NCBI RefSeq assembly: GCF_017355785.1
Contig: NZ_JAFEWE010000011.1
Coordinates: 1 to 64,000, forward strand
Source: Desertivirga arenae
Lineage (GTDB): Bacteria > Bacteroidota > Bacteroidia > Sphingobacteriales > Sphingobacteriaceae
DNA: 64,000 nucleotides
Direction: 5' to 3'
The translations under genes were made by a program, and so were the position numbers. Shown here one piece after another: positions 26,568 to 36,743 of the stretch. The notes beneath the pieces were generated by a model. That model was not told the origin of the DNA. It made no database searches and saw nothing but the letters and a program-made list of their open reading frames with translations. How positions within the stretch are numbered: the first letter of the stretch is position 1; each line of letters begins with the position of its first letter.

Positions 26568-28466
26568 CTAGTTAACAGGAACTAACTGCACTTCCAGCAG
26601 CTTCATTAGCTCTCCTCCTTTTATGCTTATTGGCTTAATTGTTAATTCATGTTTGCCCGGTTGTAAAGAGATCCTTCCTGCTTCCTGGGAAATTACGCCA
26701 TCGTTTTTTGCTGATACTGTTAACTCCTTTTTTAATCTTCCAACAGAAACTTCATACGATCCCGCGGATGCGGCACCGAGGTATTTCACGATCAGTTTAT
26801 ACCTTGCTGGTTCCAGAATTTTAAACTTCCAGGATAGATATTGATCAGTCGACTTCCAGCCATCTACGAAATAGCGATTCGTTTTACCATCTCCGAAACC
26901 AAAACCATTACCGTGCAGGTCTGCATCAAAAGCGAGCAAACGGTTGGTTATGCCCTTTGAAGACAGGCGACGTACTGGTTCTGCCTGAGTCGGTCCGTCT
27001 ATCTCAAGAACTACTACAGCATCCGCCGCATCAGGACTTTTCATTGGAACCTTTATAGTGATATCGGCTTCTCCTAAACGCTTTGCTGGCAGCGACTTTT
27101 GCGTTCGATCCGCGAGTAGATATGCTTTCGTGACCTTATTTTTCAAGCCTCCTACCAGCAATCTTCCATCAACAGGCCAGTTAAAAACATGCAGATAAAG
27201 CTTGTTCGGTTTTTCTGTAACTACCCCCCAGGCAGGAATTGGAAGCGCTGTTCTGTTCGTACCATAAATACTTTCAGGATACCTGCTGATCCAGCTACTG
27301 ATGCTATCCAATATACGTTTGTCTTTCTTATCAAGACTTCCGTCACCTTTAGGACCTATATTGGTTAATAGATTTCCTCCGCGGGAAGATGCTTTAGCCA
27401 GTAACTGAATAAAGAATTTAGCGGATTTATGACTGTTATCGTGTTTAGAATAGCCGTAGGACTCATTGGTAGTTGGAATTGCTTCCCAGTCCCCATCAGT
27501 TGAACGAAATTCTGCAGGTCTATCCCCTGTGTTGATATAATCTCCAAAATTCCCTGAAGCACTTCTCGCCAAACGACCGTTTACTACGATTTTAGGATCT
27601 GTTTCGCGGATAGCTTTCAGAATGCGAATATTCTCAGATAAAGGAAGTTTATGCGGAGTATCAAACCAGAGGATATCGGGATGATAATTACGAATCAACT
27701 CTTTTATCTGAGGAATTGCTTTTTCGTCTACATATTTTACAGCTTTTGGAAGCCATTCAGGGTGATTATCGAACCAGGTGGCTCCCCCAAGCAATTTATC
27801 GCCACCCGGGTTCTGATATTCCCAGTCGTTGCCGGGTGCGTCCGGGTGCTCCCAGTCGAAAGCATGGGAATAGTAAAACCCGAAATTTACACCATGCTTT
27901 TTTGCTGCGGCTGCTAATTCTGCTAATGGATCACGGGAGAAAGGTGTCTGATCCTTTATATCGAAGTCGGAAACTTTAGAATCCCATAGAGCAAAACCGT
28001 CATGATGCTTGGCAGTAATGATAAAGTAATTCATTCCTGCTTTCTTCGCATTCAGGATCCATTCTTCAGCATTGAATTTTACCGGATTAAATTGATGAGC
28101 CAGCTCAATATACTCAGCTCTTGAAAGTTTTTCCTTTCGCATGAGATGTTCTGCATAGCCCTGCACCACTTTTCCCTTCCATTCGCCGGCGGGACTGGAG
28201 TAAATGCCCCAGTGCACAAACATTCCAAATTTTGCATCCCGCCACCATTGAATACGCTGATCGTGCGTTTTCATCGACTCCGACCACCATCCTTCCCTGG
28301 CTTCGTTCATCGCTATTTGATCGCGTTCCTTCGCCTGGTTGAACATATTTTTATCTTCGTCGCCGGCCACTTGCGCAAAGGACAATAAATGGAATGCCGG
28401 GAGAAGAATGGTCACGAGCAATAGACGCCTAACCTGGTTCAAAGAACCTTTTCTATAGCAAATCAT
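26568..28466 (-). CDS. GH29 alpha-L-fucosidase (third of three), with extra C-terminal domain
   Basis: Secreted GH29 enzyme of 632 residues; the signal peptide region ends LLSFAQ (about 31). An additional segment of about 40 residues precedes the barrel. Landmarks: KFGMFVHWGIYSSP, AKHHDGFALWDS, FGFYYSHAFDW and PDILWFDTPHK with the predicted nucleophile Asp269, then GNLLTNIGPKGDGS. After the GH29 beta-sandwich, a second beta-sandwich (about 515-632, YLSWKFKILEPARYKLIVKY...) looks like a carbohydrate-binding module. It is 16 bases after the alginate-lyase-fold gene and ends the GH31 unit. The 600-residue GH29 at 5346 shows a similar two-sandwich plan. Confidence 0.93.
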   Translation of the reverse strand: MICYRKGSLNQVRRLLLVTILLPAFHLLSFAQVAGDEDKNMFNQAKERDQIAMNEAREGWWSESMKTHDQRIQWWRDAKFGMFVHWGIYSSPAGEWKGKVVQGYAEHLMRKEKLSRAEYIELAHQFNPVKFNAEEWILNAKKAGMNYFIITAKHHDGFALWDSKVSDFDIKDQTPFSRDPLAELAAAAKKHGVNFGFYYSHAFDWEHPDAPGNDWEYQNPGGDKLLGGATWFDNHPEWLPKAVKYVDEKAIPQIKELIRNYHPDILWFDTPHKLPLSENIRILKAIRETDPKIVVNGRLARSASGNFGDYINTGDRPAEFRSTDGDWEAIPTTNESYGYSKHDNSHKSAKFFIQLLAKASSRGGNLLTNIGPKGDGSLDKKDKRILDSISSWISRYPESIYGTNRTALPIPAWGVVTEKPNKLYLHVFNWPVDGRLLVGGLKNKVTKAYLLADRTQKSLPAKRLGEADITIKVPMKSPDAADAVVVLEIDGPTQAEPVRRLSSKGITNRLLAFDADLHGNGFGFGDGKTNRYFVDGWKSTDQYLSWKFKILEPARYKLIVKYLGAASAGSYEVSVGRLKKELTVSAKNDGVISQEAGRISLQPGKHELTIKPISIKGGELMKLLEVQLVPVN

Positions 28467-28482
28467 GGTAATTCTTTAATTA

Positions 28483-29664
28483 TTACAACCAAATCAGAGG
28501 ATGCCTGATGGGTAAATTCCTGAGCACCTCTTCTACTGTTGGATTATGTTCTAAACTGCTCCAGGTGGTAAACCAATTATCTTTGCCAAATGCCTCTGCA
28601 CCAAAAACAAGGAAAGGATGAGCTACCGGCCAGTTCTCCCAATACATCACATCTTTAGATAAAGGCCATTTAGATTTATCGGCAACATATGGAAAGAGAT
28701 ATTCAACCCCTTTTCTGATAGTTCTGCCATCAGCTAGTTTATATTCCCAGAGATTATCTTTTTTTGTGGAGAGGATCTGACAAAGAGTTGTCATTGCATC
28801 TAAATTAAAAAGCGAGTAACCATACGGCTTTGTTCTTTTTAGCTCGCGTGGGAAACTTCCATCTATAGCCATTTGATTTGGAAGCAGAACTGTCTTATAA
28901 CGATCGCTGCAGAACTTCATCAAATCTTTATTACCTGTTAATTTGGCAAAAGAGGCTACTTGCATCACCCAACATGTACCGTGATTATTTTCAGCATTCA
29001 TTTCGTCTTTTCCATAGGGATGAGTGGTTAGCCAGGTAAGATACTTTGAGAACCATTCCTTTATTCCCTTTAATGCTGCTTTATCCATCGCTTTAGAATC
29101 CTCCATTACAATAATTCCCTGGGCAACTTCCATCAGCTGGATCGTATCGATAATACCTATCCCCCTGCCAGTAAATCTTCCTCTAATTGCCTGTGCGAAT
29201 TGAAGATTAGGATTCATCAACGTTTCGGGATTGATAAACCAGGCTTTTAAATGAACTAAAGCATGCCTCACATACTTTTCATCTCCGGTAATTTTATAGG
29301 CAGAAGCCAGCGCGCAGATAATTTTACTAAACCGGATCATGGCTTGCCGATGAGCTACAAAATTACCAGGATTTGTGAGGCCATCTTTTTGAATATAAGG
29401 ACCTTCCGGATTTTTCGGATCTGGCCACCAGTAGTCGCCTTCAGAAAAAAAATCGTGTTTAGTGCCAGCACTACGGGAAGAACTTTCAGTGGTTACAGTA
29501 ACGGGCTGTTGCATCAATGCCCAGGTCGCTTCCTCAAAGACCTGTTGCCTCAGCACTTTTGTTGCCTTCCTTTCAAAATTAATCCCGGCGGGCTGCCTGG
29601 CAGCGGCCCCCGGGAAAACGTAACCAATTATTAAAAAAATAAAAAAAAGGATTCTAAGGCTCAT
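28483..29664 (-). CDS. Alginate-lyase-fold polysaccharide lyase (PL5/PL38-like)
   Basis: Secreted protein of 393 residues with signal peptide MSLRILFFIFLIIGYVFPGA. It has the (alpha/alpha) toroid signature of the Alginate_lyase Pfam group: SEGDYWWPDPKNPEGPYI, DEKYVRHALVHLKAWF, NPNLQFAQAIRGR, and MNAENNHGTCWVMQVAS, where the Asn-His pair of the NNHG motif is catalytic in relatives. Related Bacteroidota proteins fall in PL38 or near PL5, acting on glucuronan or mannuronan-like chains (family knowledge). It sits 2 bases after GH31 and 16 before GH29, so it is probably one transcript. Together with PL6 it would give the cluster two lyase types. Confidence 0.85.
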   Translation of the reverse strand: MSLRILFFIFLIIGYVFPGAAARQPAGINFERKATKVLRQQVFEEATWALMQQPVTVTTESSSRSAGTKHDFFSEGDYWWPDPKNPEGPYIQKDGLTNPGNFVAHRQAMIRFSKIICALASAYKITGDEKYVRHALVHLKAWFINPETLMNPNLQFAQAIRGRFTGRGIGIIDTIQLMEVAQGIIVMEDSKAMDKAALKGIKEWFSKYLTWLTTHPYGKDEMNAENNHGTCWVMQVASFAKLTGNKDLMKFCSDRYKTVLLPNQMAIDGSFPRELKRTKPYGYSLFNLDAMTTLCQILSTKKDNLWEYKLADGRTIRKGVEYLFPYVADKSKWPLSKDVMYWENWPVAHPFLVFGAEAFGKDNWFTTWSSLEHNPTVEEVLRNLPIRHPLIWL

Positions 29665-29666
29665 CT

Positions 29667-31817
29667 TTAGCTGGTCATTTTAGTGAAAATCACTTTGCCA
29701 ATTGTATTAGGTTTACCCATTGCCGGGGCAGAGATCGAACCTTTTATCTGGCCGTTCTTCTTCAATTCAACCTTAATATCACGCCAGGTAAACTCTCCTT
29801 TTTCGAAATCAAAAGTTTCCCCGTCATCATCATATAAGCGATAAGAACCTGGCTTTGCACCGTAATAACGTACTTCGATATCTACTTTCTGATTCGCTTT
29901 TGGAGCGCGAAGTGCCGGCGGCATCATTGGAATGATTCCTCCGTCTTTAACGAACACGGGAATCCGGTCTAATCCTGGTGTTACCGTAATTACCTCACCA
30001 TCACCCGCTAATTTTCCTGTATAGAAATCGTACCACTTACCTTTAGGCAACACTACTTTCCGGGATGTTTGTCCGGTAAACATTGGTGCTACAAGTAAAT
30101 ACTCGCCAGCCATATATTGATCTTTAATTTCTTTCGACTTTGCTTCTGCGTAAGGATTCTCTTCCAGATTTACATTGGTTAACACTTCCTTCTTCACCTC
30201 CAGGTTAAAGCCATCTTCCAGGTTCATAGCTCTGAAAGGAGGAGTGCCTTCAAAATGGTATTTCGCAAATTCAGAATACCAGTAAGGCATCATTTTCATC
30301 CGCAACAAAGCATATTCCTTCACCTGCTTTTCCACTTCTGGATATGTCCAGGGTTTGGTTCCACTTGCCCATGCATTGATCATTGCCATTGGAGAGAACA
30401 CATTTGACTGAAATCTTCTCAGCCATTCCTCACCGGTTTTGGAAGCCCGTACTTCAGGTGTCCAAAGAACTCCAGCAAAACCACTGTTAACTAGTGCTGT
30501 TATAAAATCTTCGTGATTGTAATAATCGTTGTAGATAACGTAAGGGAAAGATGACGCTCCTCCATTAGCGGCACGCACTAATCCGAAGGTGCGCTGATTT
30601 CGTTTTTTGAACAAGTCTGCACTGTATCGCATAGCCAGCATGGCATAAGTCTGCCTCATCTGCTCTGCACTGATCCCCGAAGGAAAAGAAGCAACGTCTG
30701 GCCATAGGTAATGGTCGTAGCCATCTACCTCGTCAATCTTGTAACCACTTACGCCGATATCTACCTGATCTTTTTGCAACTGTCCAAAGAACAACTCCCG
30801 GGCTTTAGGCATATTAAAATCAGGAACAGCGCCTAACCAGACAGTATGCGAACTGGTCAGAGGCCGGATCTCTTTATAGAAGGGGGCATCCGGAGATACG
30901 TAAGGGTTTATCCAAAGATTAAGACGAATGCCTCTGTTTAGCATACTTTTAACGAAAGCAGAAGGTTCAGGAAAACGGCCTTTATCCCAGGAAAAGGTAC
31001 CGGGGTAGGCTTTGCTTTGCCATCCGGGCTCTAGTCCGACAAAGTCCAATGGATACCCTTTTTCCTCGAACAGATTTACTTCGTTTTCAACATCCTGAGC
31101 AGTTGAACGGGTCATTACCCGTTGAGTAAAACCTAATCCCCATCTAGGAGGCAGACAACCGCCTCCGTTCATCAGGTTGTACCTTCTTACCGCGTCCAAA
31201 GGTTTCGGCCCTCCGAATACGTACACTTCAACCCCTTCTGCAGGCACCAGCATTTCTACCGCATCTGAATAAGGGCGGCTTGCCCAACTTTTATCAGTGT
31301 TGCGATCTTTTGGTTCAGGAAAGTTCGGACTGTCTTTTCTTACTCCCGAACCGGCCCATACTTTAATATACCGTGCTGAATTTACAAAAACTCCATACCC
31401 ATTTGAAGAAACATAAAAAGGTGTTGGTGCATGAGTGCGACCATTATCCTTGCCTCCGTAATGATCTACGTGCAACTCAAGGATCTTTCCGCGCTGATGC
31501 ACGGTTTGGAAATTCAAACCGAAGCCATACAGCTGCTCTCCTTTCTGCAAGGGAAACCTTAGGTAAGTCTTTCCTTCTACTACTTTAAATTCAATGTCGT
31601 TTTTTGAGAACGGGAAGTTTGCCTGTCCCACTTTAGTCAATGCTGCTTTATTGGGAGTTGCACCTGCTGCTTTCAACAGGTCGTAACTTTCCGGCCTTCC
31701 TACTACTGCTTTCCAAACGCCTGTTTGTACTTCAGACCATACAACTTCCTGAGCCGGTAGAGCTAACGAAGAACTGGTAAGAAGCAAGCAGAAGAACAGG
31801 AATCGAAATTGTCTCAT
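29667..31817 (-). CDS. GH31 alpha-glycosidase
   Basis: Secreted retaining alpha-glycosidase of 716 residues, signal peptide ending LALPAQ. Landmarks: PTPFYVSSNGYGVFVNSARY, PLDFVGLEPGWQ, INPYVSPDAPFY, GYKIDEVDGY with the predicted nucleophile Asp362, and AGVLWTPEVRAS where the acid/base region lies. A C-terminal beta domain (VFVKDGGIIPMMP, YRLYDDDGETFDFEKGEF) is typical of GH31. Specificity within GH31 ranges over alpha-glucosidase, alpha-xylosidase and alpha-galactosidase; Pedobacter GH31 alpha-galactosidases are known, so this could complement the GH36. It is the first gene of a unit with the alginate-lyase-fold protein and a GH29. Confidence 0.93.
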   Translation of the reverse strand: MRQFRFLFFCLLLTSSSLALPAQEVVWSEVQTGVWKAVVGRPESYDLLKAAGATPNKAALTKVGQANFPFSKNDIEFKVVEGKTYLRFPLQKGEQLYGFGLNFQTVHQRGKILELHVDHYGGKDNGRTHAPTPFYVSSNGYGVFVNSARYIKVWAGSGVRKDSPNFPEPKDRNTDKSWASRPYSDAVEMLVPAEGVEVYVFGGPKPLDAVRRYNLMNGGGCLPPRWGLGFTQRVMTRSTAQDVENEVNLFEEKGYPLDFVGLEPGWQSKAYPGTFSWDKGRFPEPSAFVKSMLNRGIRLNLWINPYVSPDAPFYKEIRPLTSSHTVWLGAVPDFNMPKARELFFGQLQKDQVDIGVSGYKIDEVDGYDHYLWPDVASFPSGISAEQMRQTYAMLAMRYSADLFKKRNQRTFGLVRAANGGASSFPYVIYNDYYNHEDFITALVNSGFAGVLWTPEVRASKTGEEWLRRFQSNVFSPMAMINAWASGTKPWTYPEVEKQVKEYALLRMKMMPYWYSEFAKYHFEGTPPFRAMNLEDGFNLEVKKEVLTNVNLEENPYAEAKSKEIKDQYMAGEYLLVAPMFTGQTSRKVVLPKGKWYDFYTGKLAGDGEVITVTPGLDRIPVFVKDGGIIPMMPPALRAPKANQKVDIEVRYYGAKPGSYRLYDDDGETFDFEKGEFTWRDIKVELKKNGQIKGSISAPAMGKPNTIGKVIFTKMTS

Positions 31818-32008
31818 ATATCTTAATGTGTGTTTATAATTTATCTGGTTATGTAGATACTCATCAAGCTAGTAAGAACCTCTTGAGTATTTCCATGTGT
31901 TAGTTTATTGATAAGTTAATGAATGCAATTACGCGTTAATTGCTGAGGCTTTATTCTGTTTGCTTGTCGAAGAGTTCAACTATTTTGGCGGAAGAAGGGG
32001 AAAAAAAA

Positions 32009-32106
32009 TGTCATCCCGACCTGAGGAGGATCGTAGAACACTTTATAGCAAGGCGTTTTAGGATCTCTCCTGTCGTCGAGATGACAGAGGGGAGTCGGGA
32101 TGACAA
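32009..32106. repeat. Dispersed intergenic inverted repeat, locus D
   Basis: TGTCATCCCGACCTGAGGAG at 32009-32028 faces GGATCTCTCCTGTCGTCGAG (about 32061), ending in ATGACA, with a further partial GAGTCGGGATGACA at 32092-32105. It begins 11 bases after the SusD stop codon (32117) and lies upstream of GH31, separating the SusCD pair from the GH31 unit. Confidence 0.82.
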
Positions 32107-32116
32107 TCCCCCGGTT

Positions 32117-33583
32117 CTACTTCCAGTCCTGGTTCTGTTCCCAGCCGCCCTGCGTAATATCCAGCTGCGCTTGAGGTACCGGGAAGACGTAAGATTTGAA
32201 TGTTCGTTTGGCTCCGGCCCCATTGTATGGCTGGTTTGGAATAACCTGCTGGGCAATTCCCCACCGGATTAAATCATTGTAGCGCAACCCTTCGAAAGCC
32301 AGCTCAACTCTTCTCTCGTTACGAATAATATCCCTTGTTAAAACCAGTTTTGGTGGCATATTAACCCCTGGCCTTGAACGAACATCATTTAAAGCTTTCA
32401 AAGCACGGAGATCTGCTCCCTGTCTGCTTTCGAACATCGCTTCAGCATACATTAATAACAGATCAGCATAGCGCATCTTTACTACATGCTGATCACTTAA
32501 GGTTGCTCCGGAAGCATTATTGACCGTTGTGTCTACCCCCTTTTTAAATGCCATCTGAGTGAAAGGGATTTGACCTTCAGCTGTACTGCCGGCAGCACGA
32601 AAGCCATTTGGATTATAAGCCCAGGGATCACCTATTTCAAATATCGTCATCTTTCGACGAGGATCTCCAGGTTCATAAGAGTTGCGAAGGTCTACTGTTG
32701 GAAATACTGACATACGTCCACCTACTACCTGGTCATAGGAATGGTAATCCAGAGGCGCATCAAACTGAACCGAGAACATGATCTCCTTATTATTTGCTTG
32801 TTCTCCAAAGAAAATACCTGCATAATTTGGATGAAGCCTGAAAGGATTTGCAGGATCACCGATTAAACTATAAGCAGTTGTAGCAGCCTCAGCATAACGT
32901 TGATTATTCAAAAGCACCCTGGTTTTCAATACTACTGCTGATCCTTTTACTGCCCGTCCGTTTGTGTAAGCGATATTGGGAAGGTAAGCAATGGCAGAGT
33001 CTACATCATTCAGGATCTGTGTTACAACCTCTGTCTTTGGAGATCTCGGTACCTGCATGTAATTGCCCCCCAGTTCGGCAGGCATAAGAATTAAAGGCAA
33101 TGCTCCGTAAAGCTGAGTCAGATCATTATAATAGTAAGCTCTGAGGAAACGGGCTTCACCAACCATTCTGTTCCTGGCCGTGGTAGTCATGTTTGGTACC
33201 CTGTCTATGTTAGCCAGAAAATAATTACATGCTGCGATCCCCTGAAAGCCGATCGTCCAGCTTAAACTCACAATTCCTCCCGTGGAGGAGTTATGCTGGC
33301 CTCTCATCACTACATCGAATGACTGATAATTGGAAGTAGTGATGGCGTTATCAGAAAGAGCCTCCCAATAAGTAGCATTACCACTCTGACCAGGGCCGTT
33401 CGACAAGATAGGTTCTTTAAGTTTTGCATAACAGGCAATTAGAGCTCTATTTGCTTCAGCCTCTGTTTTCCAGTAATTTTTAGGATTTGGTGCAGCTAAA
33501 GGATCTTTATCCAACACATCATTGCAGGAAGCAATTACGCTGCCCAGTATCACAAAACAGATCAATTTTATATATCGTTGCAT
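32117..33583 (-). CDS. SusD/RagB-family outer-membrane glycan-binding lipoprotein (pair 1)
   Basis: Surface lipoprotein of 488 residues that caps the SusC channel and binds oligosaccharide. The signal peptide carries a lipobox (VIASC, Cys at about 20). SusD features: EAEANRALIACYAKLKEP, TPR-like helices (ARFLRAYYYNDLTQLYGALPLI), HVVKMRYADLLLMYAEAMFE, NDVRSRPGV, RDIIRNERRVELAFEGLRYNDLIRWG, and the C-terminal YVFPVPQAQLD...GGWEQNQDW. It starts 4 bases after the SusC stop codon. No separate SusE/F-like binding protein follows; a dispersed repeat ends the unit. Confidence 0.96.
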   Translation of the reverse strand: MQRYIKLICFVILGSVIASCNDVLDKDPLAAPNPKNYWKTEAEANRALIACYAKLKEPILSNGPGQSGNATYWEALSDNAITTSNYQSFDVVMRGQHNSSTGGIVSLSWTIGFQGIAACNYFLANIDRVPNMTTTARNRMVGEARFLRAYYYNDLTQLYGALPLILMPAELGGNYMQVPRSPKTEVVTQILNDVDSAIAYLPNIAYTNGRAVKGSAVVLKTRVLLNNQRYAEAATTAYSLIGDPANPFRLHPNYAGIFFGEQANNKEIMFSVQFDAPLDYHSYDQVVGGRMSVFPTVDLRNSYEPGDPRRKMTIFEIGDPWAYNPNGFRAAGSTAEGQIPFTQMAFKKGVDTTVNNASGATLSDQHVVKMRYADLLLMYAEAMFESRQGADLRALKALNDVRSRPGVNMPPKLVLTRDIIRNERRVELAFEGLRYNDLIRWGIAQQVIPNQPYNGAGAKRTFKSYVFPVPQAQLDITQGGWEQNQDWK

Positions 33584-33587
33584 AATT

Positions 33588-36500
33588 TTAAAGGGTTGCT
33601 TTTATACCAAATGTGTAAATCCTGGCTTGTGGATAGATTGCTCCACGACCGGTAGCAGCTGCACGTTCAGGATCCACTCCTTCGAAGAATTTAGTAAATG
33701 TTAAGAGGTTATCTCCGGAAAGATAAAGTCTCAATCCCTGAAATCTCGCTTTATTAATTAACTGCTTAGGAAGATTGTATCCCAACTGAACGTTCTTCAA
33801 CCTTAAATAAGAAGCATCCCTTAACCACCATGTAGATGTTTGTGTATTGGGAGCATAATTCTCATTAAAGATGTGAGGAATTGAGTTTGACGTTCCTTCT
33901 CCATCCCATGCATTTAACCAGAAGGTTGGCGGCGGACTAGCCTGGCGGAACGGAGCTACTCCCCACTCTCTCAGGTAAATTTTACGTCCCTGAACACCCT
34001 GGAAGAAAAAGCTTAGATCGAAGTTTTTGTAATCTGCGTTAAAGGTAAGTCCGTAATTGAATTTAGGATATGCTCCGCCAACAACTGTTCTGTCATCCGG
34101 GGTGATCTTTCCGTCATTATTGAGGTCGGCATATTTCATATCACCAGGTTTCGGCTTTACAACAGGTGTTGGCCCGTTATCGATCTCCGCCTGGTTTTGG
34201 TAGATCCCGTCGAACACATACATGTAGTAGGAGTTATAAGGTAAACCTTCCTGTCTGATCAAGCCCCCGTTATCGATCTCTCTTGCTCCGTATTTTATTA
34301 CTTTATTCTTATAGGTTTCGAAGTTTGCTTGTACACGGTAGTGGAAACCGTTAAGATTCTGTTCGTGGCCTAATAGGAATTCCAGTCCCGTATTTTTCAT
34401 TTCCCCGCGGTTTACTGTAGGCCCGGCCACTCCTATAAATCCAGGCACCTGCAACTCTCTCAGAATATCTGTAGTAGTACGGCTATACCAATCTACGGAT
34501 CCGAATAACTTCGACTTGAACAGGCCGAAATCAAGACCGAAATCAGTAACCGTTGACGTTTCCCATTTAATATTCTGGTTGTTCAAATCGCTAAGAGTAA
34601 CGCCTTGCTGCAACGAACCATCAATATTATACAAGTATGGATTCAGCACTTGCTGGTACGGATAAGGCATCGACTCGCCTAAAATATCCCGGTTTACATT
34701 CTGGTTACCAGTTTGGCCCCAGGATGCACGGAACTTCAGGTTATCAAGCCACTTTACTGGTTTCAGGAATGATTCTTCAGACATTCTCCAACCTGCGGAT
34801 GCTGATGGGAAAAAGCCCCATTTGTTACCGCTTGGAAACCGGGAAGAGCCATCATAGCGAAAGTTCGTTTCAAAAAGATACTTCTCCTTATAATTGTAAT
34901 TGGCCCGGCCAAACAAAGACTGCAGTGCCCATTCATAAGCAAAACCATCGGCCGTTTGACCACCTGGTGAAAATATACCAATCTCTGTGAGATCATTTGT
35001 GGGAGCATTACGTCTGAATCCCTGCAGTCGTTCATACCGGAAAGTTTCCTGACTGACTCCCAATAAAGCTGAAAAATTGTGAGCCTTGTTAAACGTTCTG
35101 TTATAATTCAGATTGGCGAAATAGGTAAGCTGGATATCCTGATCCCTTCTTGAAGTGAGGTTATTTTCACCTACTGTTCCATTGAACGCGGGCGAAGTAG
35201 GATAAACTCCATTCGCATCGGGGACGTAAAGGTTTGTTGGAATACCTATAACATGAACGTTTGTATTTCGGCTGTTATACTTTAAACCACCTCTTACCTC
35301 ACCTTTTAAACCTGGTAGAATATCAACATTCAGATAAGCAGAAGCGAGACTGTAATAATTCTTCAAATCCCTTCCTCCGTTCTCTGCTAAAGCAACAGGA
35401 TTTTTATTTCCTCCTTCCTTCAATAATGCTTTGGATGCATAACGCCCGCTTCCATCAGGTAATTTCGGTTTAAAGGTAGGGTGTGCAGCGAGGGCACTTA
35501 AAATCTGATCTTCTGTAGAGTTCCCATCAAAATTATTGTTTAGTGCTGTTTCATGCCTGTTTCCGCTCGAAAAAGAGATATTGGTACCGAAAGTCACCTT
35601 CGAACCAAGGTTGGTTTTCAGGTTAAACTGGGCATCGTAGCGCTTATAATCCGTTGCGATCAAAACGCCTTCCTGGTCCAGGTAACCTAAACCAAAGTTG
35701 TATGTAGTACCCTCTTTGCCCCCATTGACACTTAAAAAGTGCTGTTGCATTGGAGCACTGCGAAAAACCGCGTCCATCCAGTCGTAGCTTGGATACTGCT
35801 CTGAAGGATTCTTATAAAGTTCAATTTCAGCTGCGGTATACCTTTGTTCTGTTGAGGTACCTGTATGATCTATTGCCTTGTTCAGCAGTTCCATAAACTG
35901 AACAGAGTTGGTTACCCGGTCATAGACTGAGGTAGGGGTCTGACTGCTGAGGTTCAAATTATAGTCGATATTTAAGCGACCGCTTTTACCGGTTTTAGTG
36001 GTTACCAGGATAACCCCATTAGCAGCCCTGGAGCCGTAGATAGAAGCAGAGGCAGCATCTTTAAGTACCGAAATGCTTTCGATCATATTGGGGTTAAGGT
36101 TGTTTAAGTTTCCTTCAACCCCATCTATTAGGATCAAAGGATCATTTCCCGCCTTACTAAAACTACCCAGTCCCCTGATTTGAATATTCGCGCCCTCGGC
36201 ACCTGGCTGCCCTGAATTTTGGGTTATTTGAACGCCGGGCATCCTTCCCTGAAGCAGGGATGTTGTATTGGGGGCATTGCGTGTTGTCAGTTCATTTCCA
36301 GATACAGCACTTACCGCACCTGTAAGATTTACCTTCTTTTGTGTTCCATAACCCACTACTACTACCTCCTGCAGGGCCTTGGATTCCCCTTCCAGCACTA
36401 CATTTATTGTATTCCGTTTATTTACAGGAACCCGTTGAGTAACATAGCCTATAAAGGAAAAAACGAGTACAGCATTATCCGGAGCTTTTATGGTATAACT

Positions 36501-36743
36501 GCCATCAGCACTTGTTGTAGCAGCAATATTAGTGCCTTCAACTTTTACGGCTACCCCAGGTAATGCTCCCTGAGTATCACTGACTTTCCCTTTAATAATT
36601 ATATCGGCAAGTTTTCTTTCGGATGAAACCCGCTCCCTTTTAGTATTCGCCATGGCAAGCTGGCTCGAAGACAGAATACTTGCAGCCACAAACAGTGTAA
36701 TTTTTCTGTTGAGACTACCCTGGTTTATGAACTTTAATAACAT
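33588..36743 (-). CDS. SusC-type TonB-dependent outer-membrane transporter (pair 1)
   Basis: Complete SusC-like transporter, 1051 residues, with a signal peptide to about 32 (QLAMAN). A CarboxypepD_reg domain (IIIKGKVSDTQGALPGVAVKVEG, about 46-125), TonB-dependent plug (EVVVVGYGTQKKVNLTGAV, DAASASIYGSRAANGVILVTTKTG) and a full 22-strand-type barrel ending AAATGRGAIYPQARIYTFGIKATL (cut positions about 1030-1051) are present. No STN domain, so it is not a sigma-linked transducer and is more likely under HTCS control. Partner SusD follows after 4 bases. Confidence 0.96.
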   Translation of the reverse strand: MLLKFINQGSLNRKITLFVAASILSSSQLAMANTKRERVSSERKLADIIIKGKVSDTQGALPGVAVKVEGTNIAATTSADGSYTIKAPDNAVLVFSFIGYVTQRVPVNKRNTINVVLEGESKALQEVVVVGYGTQKKVNLTGAVSAVSGNELTTRNAPNTTSLLQGRMPGVQITQNSGQPGAEGANIQIRGLGSFSKAGNDPLILIDGVEGNLNNLNPNMIESISVLKDAASASIYGSRAANGVILVTTKTGKSGRLNIDYNLNLSSQTPTSVYDRVTNSVQFMELLNKAIDHTGTSTEQRYTAAEIELYKNPSEQYPSYDWMDAVFRSAPMQQHFLSVNGGKEGTTYNFGLGYLDQEGVLIATDYKRYDAQFNLKTNLGSKVTFGTNISFSSGNRHETALNNNFDGNSTEDQILSALAAHPTFKPKLPDGSGRYASKALLKEGGNKNPVALAENGGRDLKNYYSLASAYLNVDILPGLKGEVRGGLKYNSRNTNVHVIGIPTNLYVPDANGVYPTSPAFNGTVGENNLTSRRDQDIQLTYFANLNYNRTFNKAHNFSALLGVSQETFRYERLQGFRRNAPTNDLTEIGIFSPGGQTADGFAYEWALQSLFGRANYNYKEKYLFETNFRYDGSSRFPSGNKWGFFPSASAGWRMSEESFLKPVKWLDNLKFRASWGQTGNQNVNRDILGESMPYPYQQVLNPYLYNIDGSLQQGVTLSDLNNQNIKWETSTVTDFGLDFGLFKSKLFGSVDWYSRTTTDILRELQVPGFIGVAGPTVNRGEMKNTGLEFLLGHEQNLNGFHYRVQANFETYKNKVIKYGAREIDNGGLIRQEGLPYNSYYMYVFDGIYQNQAEIDNGPTPVVKPKPGDMKYADLNNDGKITPDDRTVVGGAYPKFNYGLTFNADYKNFDLSFFFQGVQGRKIYLREWGVAPFRQASPPPTFWLNAWDGEGTSNSIPHIFNENYAPNTQTSTWWLRDASYLRLKNVQLGYNLPKQLINKARFQGLRLYLSGDNLLTFTKFFEGVDPERAAATGRGAIYPQARIYTFGIKATL

